From CAZYVU01 sp964651435 (lineage in GTDB: Bacteria; Desulfobacterota; Syntrophorhabdia; Syntrophorhabdales; CAYQXL01), in assembly GCA_964651435.1 (NCBI GenBank), contig CAZYVU010000005.1, positions 1-64,000 of the forward strand: a DNA stretch of 64,000 bases, read 5' to 3'. Positions 51,471 to 60,715 of the stretch are shown here, in pieces (within the stretch, counting starts at the first letter, position 1; every line of letters starts with the position of its first letter). Under the pieces are notes generated by a model. That model saw nothing but the letters and a program-made list of their open reading frames with translations, had not been told where the DNA came from and ran no database searches. A program made the translations under genes and the position numbers.

Positions 51471-52346
51471 CTACCCGGCATGTTGTTGGCCCCCATAAAG
51501 ATACCGCGTAAGAACGTCCATCACAATGCCCTTGTCCAGTTCGGCTCCGGTCCAGATCTGAAACGCGAGCGTGGCCTGGTGGACAAGCCAGTCGAGGCCG
51601 TCCAGGACCGCGGAGCCCCTCGCTCTGGCCGCGATCAGTAGCCTCGTTTCTCGTGGCCGGTAGATGGCATCGAGGACCCTGATCCCCGACGGAAGCAGTG
51701 ATTCCGGCAACGGCAGGGCGTCGATGTTCGGATACATGCCTACGGGGGTCGTGTTGACGACAATGCCGGCGCCCCCAAGGTGTTGCCTCGCCTCTTCGTC
51801 GCTTGTTGTTCCGGCCCATATGTCTGACTGCGGGTTCCTGTCCAGGAAGAAGGCCCTCAGCGTTTCGGCCCGTCGGCGGTTTCTGTTGATAATGGCGATA
51901 TGCCCAGCCCCGTGCATGATAAGCGCTGCCACAACGGCCCGGGCGGCCCCTCCGGCGCCAAGGACAACGGCCCTTTCTGACGGAGGGGTACCGAGCCTGT
52001 CGAGACAATACCGGACGCCGGCCACGTCGAGGTTGTAGCCCTTGGTTTTGCCGTCGAAGAATACGACGGTGTTGACGGCCCCCGTCATCTCGGCGTACTC
52101 GTCCGCCTCGTCGACAGCCGAGAAGGCCGACTCTTTGAGCGGCACGGTGACCGTCATACCGCGGATGCCGAGGGCCTTGAGGCCCCTGAATCCTTCGGCA
52201 AACCGCTCTGGATGGAGGGCGAAGGGAACGAATACGGCGTTCAATCCGTTGGCCTCAAAGCCGGCATTGTGGATTGCTGGAGAGAGGGAATGGCCTATGG
52301 GATAGCCGATGATGCAGTAGACGGCCGTTTCCCCTGTCGCAAACAT
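51471..52346 (-). CDS. aroE: Shikimate/quinate dehydrogenase family (AroE-like)
   Basis: This 291-residue NADP-type dehydrogenase has the substrate block GYPIGHSLSPAIHN (Ser20, Ser22), catalytic Lys71 in TVTVPLKES, Asn92 in GAVNTV and Asp107 in GYNLDVAG (the usual NTD is NLD here). The nucleotide fold has GAGGAARAV and NRNRRRAE, the basic pattern for NADP. LVHQATLAFQIW supplies the conserved Gln. It may be the biosynthetic AroE or a catabolic quinate/shikimate or related enzyme. Its place between the aldehyde oxidoreductase and CoA-transferase genes hints at catabolism. Start chosen at 52346, 13 bases after the previous stop. Confidence 0.82.
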   Translation of the reverse strand: MFATGETAVYCIIGYPIGHSLSPAIHNAGFEANGLNAVFVPFALHPERFAEGFRGLKALGIRGMTVTVPLKESAFSAVDEADEYAEMTGAVNTVVFFDGKTKGYNLDVAGVRYCLDRLGTPPSERAVVLGAGGAARAVVAALIMHGAGHIAIINRNRRRAETLRAFFLDRNPQSDIWAGTTSDEEARQHLGGAGIVVNTTPVGMYPNIDALPLPESLLPSGIRVLDAIYRPRETRLLIAARARGSAVLDGLDWLVHQATLAFQIWTGAELDKGIVMDVLTRYLYGGQQHAG

Positions 52347-52359
52347 CGGGCAACCCGCT

Positions 52360-54135
52360 CTAAATGTTGAGAGGCAGTGGGCCTTTGGGGACACCGGCTT
52401 TATCCCATCCCCGCATGCGGTAATAGTCTTCCTTCATGACGCTAAAGTCTTTTTCCTTCATGACGAGCTGCTTTGAACCTATAGGCTCCTCAAAGAACCT
52501 TGGAGGCAAGTTGTCTGCCTCGGCCGTCATGCCTTCTCTAACGTTGAACATGCGTGCGGCATTTTTTATATTCGATGCAATCTGCTGCAGCCGGTCTCTG
52601 TCAAGTTCCATGCCGGTGGTGGCATGAACGATTTCGGCGAGCTCATTCCACATGTAGATATCGCGATAAAAGCGGCAAAGAATGAGGGCGTCGTGAAGGG
52701 TAAGCCGGTCCTCAAATTCGATCAACATCGCCGCCTTCCCCTCTATCTGGTCGGGAGGGATTAGGCCGACCAATTCTGCCCTAAAGAAGGTTGTTCTCAT
52801 GTGGCAGGCGCCGCGGTCGGAGGTGGCATAGGCAAGCCCCATGCCCTTGAAGTAGCGGGGATCATATCCGGCGGGCTCCATGCCCTTGACGTGGATTGCC
52901 ATATCCTCGAGACCCCACTCTTTGGCCGCTGCTTTGATGCCTTCCCCGAGAAGGGCGCCGACGCCTTCTCGCGCACTGATTCTATAGAACAGGTCTGCAA
53001 TCGCATCCGTATCGCCGTAATCAATGGTTTCACTTATCCTTTTTTGGTTTGCTGCCTCAATGGTAAATGCCGCCAAGTTGCCGGCAGTGATTGTATCCAT
53101 GCCTAGCCTGTCACAAATATCATTAAGGTAGATGATATCCTCAAGGTTCTTGATGAGGCAAAGCCCACCGAAAGCATAAATGGTCTCGTACTCGGGACCT
53201 TCGAGGGTTAATCCCTTGAAGCGGCCATCCTTTATTACCGTTGTGTATCGGCCGCAGGCCATAAAGCACCTGTTGCACGCCCTCGGCTTGACGCTGAAGT
53301 CAGCGTGAAGCGTCTCGGCGCTTATTGACTGCCATCCTTCGAGGACCCCCTCCTTCCAGTACCGGGTGGGAAACGCCTCGAGGTTGTTGATAATGGCAAC
53401 GAGCCCGGGGGTGCCGAAATTCTTGAAGAAATTGGCTGATGGCAGCTCCTTGCTCTTTTCCAGCCATTCATGATACAGCTTGTCCACCAGTTCTGGATGG
53501 GCCGGTTCTCGTGACTTTGTCCCATGAAAGGCAAGACCCTTCACTTTCTTGGAGCCCAGAACGGCACCAACACCCGTACGTCCCGCGCACCGCCAATAGT
53601 TGTTGATCAGTGCAGCGAATCTGACCAGTTTCTCGCCTGCCGGTCCAATGACCAGGACGCCGGTATCCTTTCCGCCCACCTTTTCCTGAATGGCATCCTC
53701 TGCCCTGTAAGCGTCCATGCCCCAAAGGGGTGAGGCGTCGTGAAACCGCACTCCTTCATCGCTAATTTCGAGAAAGACGGGCTCCGTGGAAGCCCCCTTG
53801 AGTACGAAGGCGTCGTAGCCCGTACGGCTCATGGGTTCAGCCACCTTGCCCCCGGAATAGGCCTCGGAGTAAAGACCCGTCAAAGGAGACTTTGTAAAAA
53901 CGCCGTAACGGCTCGACCCCCATATCTTGGTGTCGTTAATGGGGCCAAGGGTCAGAATAAACGAGTTCTCCGGGGAAAAGGGGTCGACCTTGGGCTTGTT
54001 ATGTCTCAAGAGCAGGTATGTGCCGAGCCCTTTACCGCCAAGATAGTTTTCGTACACCTCGTCGGGAATTGCCTCCACCTGAAAAGACCGGTTAGCCAAA
54101 TCTATAACAAGGGCTTTTTGAAATACACCTTTCAT
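52360..54135 (-). CDS. Aldehyde:ferredoxin oxidoreductase (tungsten/molybdopterin)
   Basis: This 591-residue cytoplasmic enzyme oxidises an aldehyde to the acid and reduces ferredoxin. The N-domain has YLGGKGLGTYLL and GPINDTKIWGSSRYG. The [4Fe-4S] cysteines are Cys287, Cys290 and Cys294 (CNRCFMAC), with a later one in LILCRFYRD. WRCAGRTGVGAVLGSKKVKG (about 181-200) belongs to the pterin-binding region. Tungsten is usual for the family. The ATG at 54135 has AAAAGGAG upstream. It follows an iron alcohol dehydrogenase, which could supply the aldehyde. Confidence 0.92.
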   Translation of the reverse strand: MKGVFQKALVIDLANRSFQVEAIPDEVYENYLGGKGLGTYLLLRHNKPKVDPFSPENSFILTLGPINDTKIWGSSRYGVFTKSPLTGLYSEAYSGGKVAEPMSRTGYDAFVLKGASTEPVFLEISDEGVRFHDASPLWGMDAYRAEDAIQEKVGGKDTGVLVIGPAGEKLVRFAALINNYWRCAGRTGVGAVLGSKKVKGLAFHGTKSREPAHPELVDKLYHEWLEKSKELPSANFFKNFGTPGLVAIINNLEAFPTRYWKEGVLEGWQSISAETLHADFSVKPRACNRCFMACGRYTTVIKDGRFKGLTLEGPEYETIYAFGGLCLIKNLEDIIYLNDICDRLGMDTITAGNLAAFTIEAANQKRISETIDYGDTDAIADLFYRISAREGVGALLGEGIKAAAKEWGLEDMAIHVKGMEPAGYDPRYFKGMGLAYATSDRGACHMRTTFFRAELVGLIPPDQIEGKAAMLIEFEDRLTLHDALILCRFYRDIYMWNELAEIVHATTGMELDRDRLQQIASNIKNAARMFNVREGMTAEADNLPPRFFEEPIGSKQLVMKEKDFSVMKEDYYRMRGWDKAGVPKGPLPLNI

Positions 54136-54182
54136 TGCGTTCTCCTTTTCGTCGTAGTGGTGAGGCCTGCCCCTATGCAATA

Positions 54183-55364
54183 TTATGAGAGGGCGTCTGC
54201 GTAAATCTCCCTCACATCGTTCTCGTTGAGGTCCCGCGGGTTGGGCACAAAAAGCCTCGCCTGCTTCATTCCCCCCTCGACGAGCCCGGAAAGATCCTCC
54301 TTCTTGATGCCGTAGTCCTCGAGCTTGTAGGAAATACCTACCTTCTTGAGAAGATCCTTGACGGCATCGACGGATTTCTTTGCCGCCTCGTAGGGATTAA
54401 GACCCAGCGTCTCCTCGCCCATGGCCTCGGCAATGCGGCCGAACTTCTCCATGTTGCCGATGAGGTTAAACTTCATGATGTGCGGAAGCATGATGGCGTT
54501 GGACCGGCCGTGGGGCATGTGATATTCGGTGCCCAGCGGGTAGGAGAGGCCATGAACGGCGCCCAGTCCGCCACTCGTAAAGGCCATGCCGGCAAGGGTT
54601 GCCGCCAAAAGCATGTTGTACCGCGCATGAACGTTACCACCTTTGGCAAAGGCAATGGGCAGGTTGTGTGCTATGAGATATATGGCCTGCAGGGCAAGGA
54701 TCTCGGCGAAGGGAGTTGTGTTGACGGAAACGTATGACTCGATGGCGTGTACGAGGGCGTCAAACCCTGTATCAGCCGTAACCGAGCGGGGCATGGAAAG
54801 CGTGAAGCCGGGGTCGAGGAGGGCGAGGTCGGGAAGAACGTAGTTGCTGTACACGACCTTTTTTGTATTGTCCGCCTCGTCCGTTACGACGAACACCCGT
54901 GTCACCTCGCTGCCGGTGCCTGCCGTCGTGGGAATGAGAATCTTGGGAAGGCCTCGCTTCGGCACCATGTCAATGCCCACATAGTCGAGAATCTTGCCGG
55001 GGTTTGTGCCCAAAAGGGAGACGCCCTTCGAGACGTCGAGGGAGCTGCCGCCGCCGAAGCCAATGATGAGATCGAAGCCGCCGGCTCTGGCCATGGCAGT
55101 GCAATCATCGACAACCCGGGCCGGAGGCTCGGGCTCCACCTTGTCGTATATCTCGTAAGGACAACCGGCTGCCTTGAGGGCATCCTCCAGTGCCGTCACG
55201 AGGCCGGCGGTCATTACGCCGGGATCGGTGACCACGAGGACCTTGGTGCCACCCAGGGCCTTGATTTCCGCCCCGATCTGCTGCACCACCCCTTTTCCGA
55301 TGACAACTTTGTTGGGCGATAGGAACGTACTTACCTTGTCGATTTCATGAAAGGCCTTGTTCAT
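54183..55364 (-). CDS. Iron-containing alcohol dehydrogenase
   Basis: This 393-residue group III alcohol dehydrogenase has the NAD-binding GFGGGSSLDVSKG (102-114), the family block PTTAGTGSEVTRVFVVTD, and iron ligands in FDALVHAIESYVS and VHGLSYPLGTEYHMPHGRSNA. It interconverts an alcohol with an aldehyde or ketone. The substrate is unknown. It lies 23 bases after livM and 47 bases before the aldehyde oxidoreductase, so the pair may run alcohol to aldehyde to acid. Confidence 0.93.
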   Translation of the reverse strand: MNKAFHEIDKVSTFLSPNKVVIGKGVVQQIGAEIKALGGTKVLVVTDPGVMTAGLVTALEDALKAAGCPYEIYDKVEPEPPARVVDDCTAMARAGGFDLIIGFGGGSSLDVSKGVSLLGTNPGKILDYVGIDMVPKRGLPKILIPTTAGTGSEVTRVFVVTDEADNTKKVVYSNYVLPDLALLDPGFTLSMPRSVTADTGFDALVHAIESYVSVNTTPFAEILALQAIYLIAHNLPIAFAKGGNVHARYNMLLAATLAGMAFTSGGLGAVHGLSYPLGTEYHMPHGRSNAIMLPHIMKFNLIGNMEKFGRIAEAMGEETLGLNPYEAAKKSVDAVKDLLKKVGISYKLEDYGIKKEDLSGLVEGGMKQARLFVPNPRDLNENDVREIYADALS

Positions 55365-55387
55365 TGCACACCTCCGTCGATTGGAAT

Positions 55388-56353
55388 CTATTTCTTCTGA
55401 AACTTTTCGCGAATGGTCCCAAAAATTCCTTTGGGCAGAAACATGATCAAGAGTATCAGGGCCAGTCCATAAATGATCTGAGAAAGGCTGGTGTACTGGC
55501 CGCCGTAGGCAACGCGCACATACTCCTCAAGGGACACGATGATGGCGGAACCGATGAAGGGGCCCCACAGGGTAAACATACCTCCGAGAATGGCCTTGAA
55601 AGGGATGGAAAGGGAAACCCCGACCCCTGCCACCGTTTCGGGGCTGAGATAGGTTACATATTGGGCGTAGATGGTACCGCCGAGGCTCGTAAAGAACGTA
55701 CTGATCATCGTGATGGCCATTTTGTTTCTAATAATGTTCACGCCCAGCGACGAAGCCGCCACCTCGTCCTCACCGATGGCCGTCAGGGCGCGTCGCATGA
55801 TGCTCTTGTCGATCCTCGTCCACACGTAAAGGATAATGAGCAGAAAGGCGAGTGCAATATAGTAGAAGTAGATGCGGTTTGCGAACTGAAAGAGCCAGGG
55901 GTGCGTCCCCACAGACTTGATGGTCATACCCAGGGACCCGCCGGTGATCTCCCTGAAGGCCACGATGAGCAGCGCAATAAGCTCGGCAACGGCAAGGGTG
56001 ACGAGGGCAAAGTAGTCGCCGATTACCCCAAACCTGAAACAGGCGTAACCGAGTATGGCGCCGAGAAAGCATGCGCCGGCGCCGCCGACGAACATGCCCA
56101 GCCACGGGGACAGATGGTAGCTATTGAAAAGGAGGGCCGTTACGTAGGCCCCGATACCCATGAAGGCGCCGTGACCCAACGACACAAGGCCGAACCGGCC
56201 CATGTAGGACCAGGCCGTAGCGATGAGGGCCCAGATGAAGATAAGGGTGACGACGTGGATGATATACGATGAAATGGGAAGAAGGGGCAGAATGATGGCC
56301 AGAAGCAGAAAGAGCACCCCAATGATTTTTCCGACAGCACCGAACCTATTCAT
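55388..56353 (-). CDS. livM: Branched-chain amino acid-type ABC transporter permease LivM
   Basis: This 321-residue inner-membrane permease has about nine hydrophobic helices. The block GRFGLVSLGHGAFMGIGAYVTALL and the later ALTAIGEDEVAASSLGVN are standard for LivM. It pairs with LivH and overlaps it by four bases. In anaerobes this transporter class often carries aromatic or dicarboxylic acids rather than leucine. Confidence 0.92.
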   Translation of the reverse strand: MNRFGAVGKIIGVLFLLLAIILPLLPISSYIIHVVTLIFIWALIATAWSYMGRFGLVSLGHGAFMGIGAYVTALLFNSYHLSPWLGMFVGGAGACFLGAILGYACFRFGVIGDYFALVTLAVAELIALLIVAFREITGGSLGMTIKSVGTHPWLFQFANRIYFYYIALAFLLIILYVWTRIDKSIMRRALTAIGEDEVAASSLGVNIIRNKMAITMISTFFTSLGGTIYAQYVTYLSPETVAGVGVSLSIPFKAILGGMFTLWGPFIGSAIIVSLEEYVRVAYGGQYTSLSQIIYGLALILLIMFLPKGIFGTIREKFQKK

Positions 56354-57216
56354 GATGAAACCCCCGTACCCAGAATGCCCTGCGGGCGTACAAGCATAAC
56401 GAGAATGAAAATGACGAGCACCACAATGTCGGCAATCTCGGACGTCGTGAGCACGGCCGCAACGGACGTGACGATGCCTATAAGAAAGGCGCTGATGAAG
56501 CCTCCGAGGAGGTTGCCCATGCCGCCGAGAACGACAATGATGAATGCCATAATTGTGAAGCTGGAGCCGAAGTGGGGATGAACCGTATAGATGGGCACGA
56601 AGAAGGCTGCCACAATGCCTGTAAGCGCACCGCCCGTCATGAGGGTGATGTAATAGATCGCACGCGGGTTGACCCCCATCAGCTTTGCCACCTCCGTGTC
56701 CTGGGCCACGGCCCTGATCGCCAGACCGGTATAGGTCTTGTGCAGGAACAGGTAGAGTATGCCCATAACGACGAGGGCGCCGATGAAGGCGAAGAGATAG
56801 GAGCTCCGTATGAAGACGTTGCCTATTTCTATGATGGGAAGCTCCATGGGAATGCCCCGATAGTCGGCGCCCCAGATGAACATAGCGAGGTTCTCCATGA
56901 TGATGATGAGACTGGCCAGGGCAAGGAGCTGGTTGAGCCGTGGGGCGCTTAAAAGAGGCTTAATGACTGCGAGCTGTGTAAAGGCACCGAGGATTATCAT
57001 GGCCACGATGCCCAGTATGGAGGCGATGATGAGCGGTATGCCCAGGGTCACGTGAAAGAAGAAAATAAGGTAAAACCCGAGCATGACGAACTGCCCGTAT
57101 GCCATGTGAATGATCTTGACGACCCCGAAAATCAGGTTGAGACCGAAGGCGAGCAGGGCCAGCACCCCCCCGAGCAGGATGCCATTTAAGAGTGCATTTA
57201 ACAAAAGTTGTTCCAT
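56350..57216 (-). CDS. livH: Branched-chain amino acid-type ABC transporter permease LivH
   Basis: This 288-residue permease has about eight helices. GILLGGVLALLAFGLNLIFGVVKIIHMAYG, split over the first two helices, and AQDTEVAKLMGVNPRAIYY are the LivH patterns. It forms the membrane channel with LivM. It starts nine bases after livF. Confidence 0.92.
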   Translation of the reverse strand: MEQLLLNALLNGILLGGVLALLAFGLNLIFGVVKIIHMAYGQFVMLGFYLIFFFHVTLGIPLIIASILGIVAMIILGAFTQLAVIKPLLSAPRLNQLLALASLIIIMENLAMFIWGADYRGIPMELPIIEIGNVFIRSSYLFAFIGALVVMGILYLFLHKTYTGLAIRAVAQDTEVAKLMGVNPRAIYYITLMTGGALTGIVAAFFVPIYTVHPHFGSSFTIMAFIIVVLGGMGNLLGGFISAFLIGIVTSVAAVLTTSEIADIVVLVIFILVMLVRPQGILGTGVSS

Positions 57217-57225
57217 GCCGCCCTC

Positions 57226-57930
57226 CTATAGACCGAGATACGCTTTTTTGATGTATTCATTCTTATCGAAATCCTCTTTGTCGCCGTCGAACACGAGCTT
57301 GCCGGACTCGAACAGATAGGCGTGATTCGCAAGCTGTAGTGCCTTGGTGGCGTTCTGTTCGACCATGAGGATGGAATATCCGCTTTTCTTGATGCGCTCG
57401 ACGAACTCGAAGATGCTGAGAATGATCTTGGGTGCCAGCCCTGCGGACGGTTCGTCAAGTATGAGTATCTTGGGCTTTGACATGAGGCTTCTTGCAACGG
57501 CAAGCATCTGCCTCTCTCCCCCGCTCATCGACCCGGCCATCTGTTGGGCCCGTTCTTTGAGTATGGGAAAGAGAAAAAAGACCTCCTCAAGGCTTTGCTG
57601 AAACTGTTTTCTCGTCCGCGGAAGGTAGGACCCAATCTTTAGATTCTCAATAACGCTAAGGCTTGGGAATAGGCGGCCCCCTTCGGGAACCATTGCTATG
57701 CCCGCCTCGGCGATCCTGTGTGCTTCTTGGTTGTGGATGGATTTTCCATCGAAAATGATCTGCCCGGAGCGGATTCGCTCAAGCCCGCATATAGCCTTGA
57801 GAAGGGTGGTCTTGCCTGCACCGTTCGGTCCCAGAACGATTGTCGTCTCGCCCGTCTTGACCTCCAGGCTCACGTCGCTCAAGGCTTGAAACTCACCATA
57901 ATACACACTTATCTTGTCTACTGTAAGCAA
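57226..57930 (-). CDS. livF: ABC transporter ATP-binding protein LivF
   Basis: This 234-residue ATPase has Walker A GPNGAGKTTLL, Q-loop region GIAMVPEGGRLFPSLSV, the signature MSGGERQMLAVARSL and Walker B ILILDEPSAGL. The PEGR-type Q-loop is typical of LivF. It powers the permease pair LivHM. It lies 16 bases after livG. Confidence 0.93.
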   Translation of the reverse strand: MLTVDKISVYYGEFQALSDVSLEVKTGETTIVLGPNGAGKTTLLKAICGLERIRSGQIIFDGKSIHNQEAHRIAEAGIAMVPEGGRLFPSLSVIENLKIGSYLPRTRKQFQQSLEEVFFLFPILKERAQQMAGSMSGGERQMLAVARSLMSKPKILILDEPSAGLAPKIILSIFEFVERIKKSGYSILMVEQNATKALQLANHAYLFESGKLVFDGDKEDFDKNEYIKKAYLGL

Positions 57931-57946
57931 GGGTCACTCTCCTTTG

Positions 57947-58675
57947 CTATGCTTCTCCTAAGTAGGCTTCCAATACCCTCACATCGTTCGAGATCTGCTG
58001 AGGTGTGCCATCGGCGATGAGCTGGCCGTAGTCGAAGACGACAACGCGATCGACGAGGCTCATGAGAACCGAAAGGATATGCTCCACCCAGACGATGGTA
58101 ATGCCCATCTCTTCCCGGATCTTCTTCAGGGCGATGGATGCCTCGTCGAGCTCCTCGTGGTTCAGACCGCTGAGTATTTCGTCAGCCAGCAGCAGCGTCG
58201 GTTTCGTGGCAAGGGCCCTGGCAAGCTCCAGCTTTCTGAGATCCACGGCCGTCAGTTTGTCGGGCAGGGCGCTCTTGTTCACCTTCAGCCCAACGAAGTC
58301 GATAAGATCCGCTGCCTTTTCCTCTGCCTCGGCGATTGAGCGGCGCTTCGCTTTTTCCTTGTGGCCGAAAAGGAGGCCGATCATGACGTTTTCTATAAGG
58401 CTCACCGATTTAATAGGGCGCGGAATCTGAAAGGTGCGCGCTATTCCCTCATGACAAATCTTGTCGGGCGTCAGGTGGTGCAGTTCTTTTCCCTCAAATA
58501 CAATGGTGCCCGCCGTCGGCTTGTAGACGCCCGATATGACGTTGAATAGTGTGGTCTTTCCGGAGCCGTTGGGACCGATGAGGCCGACGAACTCCCCTTT
58601 CTTGACGGTAAATGAAATGCCCTTCAGCGCCTTTACGCCGCCGAAGTGTTTTGACAATTGGTTGATTTCCAGCAT
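57947..58675 (-). CDS. livG: ABC transporter ATP-binding protein LivG
   Basis: This 242-residue ATPase has Walker A GPNGSGKTTLF and the LivG-type GIARTFQIPRPI. The signature region reads VDLRKLELARALA, without the usual LSxGQ, and Walker B is LLLADEILSGLN. The atypical signature (LTAVDLRKLE for LSYGQQRRLE) is a real departure from most LivG proteins and could affect ATP hydrolysis. The ATG at 58675 has GGGGAG upstream; an in-frame ATG at 58690 is also possible. Confidence 0.88.
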   Translation of the reverse strand: MLEINQLSKHFGGVKALKGISFTVKKGEFVGLIGPNGSGKTTLFNVISGVYKPTAGTIVFEGKELHHLTPDKICHEGIARTFQIPRPIKSVSLIENVMIGLLFGHKEKAKRRSIAEAEEKAADLIDFVGLKVNKSALPDKLTAVDLRKLELARALATKPTLLLADEILSGLNHEELDEASIALKKIREEMGITIVWVEHILSVLMSLVDRVVVFDYGQLIADGTPQQISNDVRVLEAYLGEA

Positions 58676-58700
58676 GGACTCCCCTCTCATGATGGCAAAT

Positions 58701-58722
58701 CCGGGGGCCCTGAGGCCCCCGG
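58701..58722 (-). terminator. Intercistronic GC hairpin between the binding-protein gene and livG
   Basis: A nine-pair stem (CCGGGGGCC with GGCCCCCGG) with a four-base loop is followed on the minus strand by only ATTT. It lies 14 bases after the binding-protein stop. It probably protects or partly terminates the upstream mRNA so that more binding protein than permease is made. Confidence 0.6.
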
Positions 58723-58736
58723 GACTGATCGAATCC

Positions 58737-60038
58737 TTACTTCACTGCGTACGGCGAGTCTGTGCCGATGGGAAGCTTAGGCTCCATTGTTCTTAAGCCC
58801 TTGGGCCATACGATCTCCACTTTGCCGTTCAGCCACTGGGTCACGACGGGGTAGGAGCGAAGGTTCTGGCCCGAGTACTTGTGGTCCGGACCGGCGAACT
58901 TGACGCCGTAGCCGCTGGGCGTTCCGCCTTCAGGGATGTCGATTTCCAGCGCCGCTTGGCGGATGGTGTCAGGCGTTATCTTGCCATATTTCTTGAGGGC
59001 CAGAGGCATTACGTCGTTCAGGAGCACCCAGGCATGGGAGAAGCCCTGCGTTGCGTGCGTCTCGGGATCTGCCTCTTTATATCTTTCCTTGTATCTCTTC
59101 AGGAATTCCTGAATGAGGTCTCCCACGCCCGGTTTCAGCTTCTTGGGGTCAAGGAGCTGTGCCGGGGCAGGGTCTACGTTGCAGGCGTAGTTGACAAGGC
59201 TGCGCCCGAGAGATTTTTCCAGTTCCCGGAAATTGGCGTATCCGGCACCATGACCGATGAGCCCCTTCCACTTGAGGCCGAGCTCGCGGGACTGCCGCAT
59301 GAGGAGAACCACATCGGGAAAATAGCCCGTGTGGAGCACCACGTCCGGCTTGGCGCCCTTGATTTTCAGGATAAGCGACGAGAGATCCTTTGTTGTGTGG
59401 GTGTAGGCCTCCGTAAGTCCCACGGCCATGCCGTACTTTTTGGCCCTGTCAAGGTTTGCCTTGGCGACGATGGCGCCGTAGGGTCCGTCCTCGGAGGCAA
59501 CGGCAAGCTTAACCTGATTTGCGCTCTTGTAACCGAAATTGCCATAAATCTCGCTCAGCATGTCGACGGAAGAGTTGCCCCACTGAGAACCCATGGGCTG
59601 CATACGGAAGACATACCGCAGTTTCCGGTCCTCCAGCACCTTGTCCGATATTGCGATGGTGATCCAGAATATGGTCTTGTTCTTATCGCAAATCGGGGCC
59701 AGGGGTACCGCGATGGCGCTTGAAAAAACGCCGATGATCACAGGGACCTTTTCCACCGAAATGAGCCGTTCAGCCTCGCGGATGGCGACGTCGGGGTTGC
59801 TCTGGGCATCGGCCTCAACGGCCTTCACCTTGTATTTTCCCGCTACGCCGCCACGGGCGTTGATCATGTCGATGGCCACCAGAGCGCCTTTCTGGCCGGA
59901 CAGGGCGCCCGCCGGGGCAATGGAGCCCGTCAGCGAGTGCATAACACCTATCTTGATTTCTTCCTGCCCGTGGGAAAGCTGCACCCCTGCCAGCACCAAA
60001 AGCAGGGCAACAATCACGAACACTCCGCACTTCTTCAT
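58737..60038 (-). CDS. ABC transporter substrate-binding protein (Peripla_BP_6 / LivK-like)
   Basis: This 433-residue periplasmic protein has a signal peptide (about 1-24, ending SHG) and a type I binding fold with IKIGVMHSLTGSIAPAG, KGALVAIDMINARGGV and AIREAERLISVEKVPVIIGVFSS. It captures the substrate for LivFGHM. The ligand is not known; aromatic or organic acids are common for this family in anaerobes. It follows the regulator gene by 12 bases. Confidence 0.9.
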   Translation of the reverse strand: MKKCGVFVIVALLLVLAGVQLSHGQEEIKIGVMHSLTGSIAPAGALSGQKGALVAIDMINARGGVAGKYKVKAVEADAQSNPDVAIREAERLISVEKVPVIIGVFSSAIAVPLAPICDKNKTIFWITIAISDKVLEDRKLRYVFRMQPMGSQWGNSSVDMLSEIYGNFGYKSANQVKLAVASEDGPYGAIVAKANLDRAKKYGMAVGLTEAYTHTTKDLSSLILKIKGAKPDVVLHTGYFPDVVLLMRQSRELGLKWKGLIGHGAGYANFRELEKSLGRSLVNYACNVDPAPAQLLDPKKLKPGVGDLIQEFLKRYKERYKEADPETHATQGFSHAWVLLNDVMPLALKKYGKITPDTIRQAALEIDIPEGGTPSGYGVKFAGPDHKYSGQNLRSYPVVTQWLNGKVEIVWPKGLRTMEPKLPIGTDSPYAVK

Positions 60039-60050
60039 AACTCCTCCTCC

Positions 60051-60632
60051 TTAGTAGGTTGGTGGGCTGATGACCCACAGTACAAAAGCATCCTTGTCGC
60101 TATGGTTGACAAACCCATGGGGCCGGCTTGAGCTGAAGTAAAAGCTGTCGCCCTCCTGCAGGGTGTAGGTCTTCTCCTCTACGAGCAGATCGAACTGCCC
60201 CGACAGGACGTATCCGAATTCCTGGCTGCCGGTGTGGGAGTAAAGGCCATCACTGCCCGCACCAGGGGGCAAGACCTTCAGCAAGGGCTCCATGTTCTTT
60301 CCCTGGAGGTTCTTGGCCAGAAGCGAAAGCGTTGCGTCGCCGGTCGGATACTTGAGCTGTGGCCGGTTTTCCGCCCGGACGACCACATCGTCAGACGAAT
60401 CGTCGTCGGTTATGAAGAGGTCAACAAGCTTGACACCCAACCCATTTGCGATGCTTTTGAGGACTGCGATGGAAGGGCTGACGCTTCCCTTTTCAATTTG
60501 AGAGATGTAAGGAGTGGTGCATCCGGCCCGCTCCGCCAGATCGCGGAGCTTGTAGTGTCTGCTCAGGCGCAGGGCCCTGATCTTGCCACCGAGTACCTTG
60601 AGCTCTTGCAGCTCTTCGCCGATCATACCCAT
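60051..60632 (-). CDS. XRE-family regulator with C-terminal cupin
   Basis: This 193-residue regulator has a helix-turn-helix (about 15-70: RDLAERAGCTTPYISQIEKGSVSPSI) and a cupin domain (about 110-185) with SHTGSQEFGYVLSGQFDLL and LQEGDSFYFSSSRPHGF. Related XRE-cupin proteins (PuuR-like) sense small metabolites. As the first gene of the ABC transporter operon it is the likely local regulator. GAGGGAG precedes the ATG at 60632. Confidence 0.88.
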   Translation of the reverse strand: MGMIGEELQELKVLGGKIRALRLSRHYKLRDLAERAGCTTPYISQIEKGSVSPSIAVLKSIANGLGVKLVDLFITDDDSSDDVVVRAENRPQLKYPTGDATLSLLAKNLQGKNMEPLLKVLPPGAGSDGLYSHTGSQEFGYVLSGQFDLLVEEKTYTLQEGDSFYFSSSRPHGFVNHSDKDAFVLWVISPPTY

Positions 60633-60715
60633 AAGCTCCCTCTCTCAGTCGCGCTCCGCACGCACCATCTTCCCCATGGGCAACTCCCCGGTGAAGCGCA
60701 ACGATTTATTTTTTA

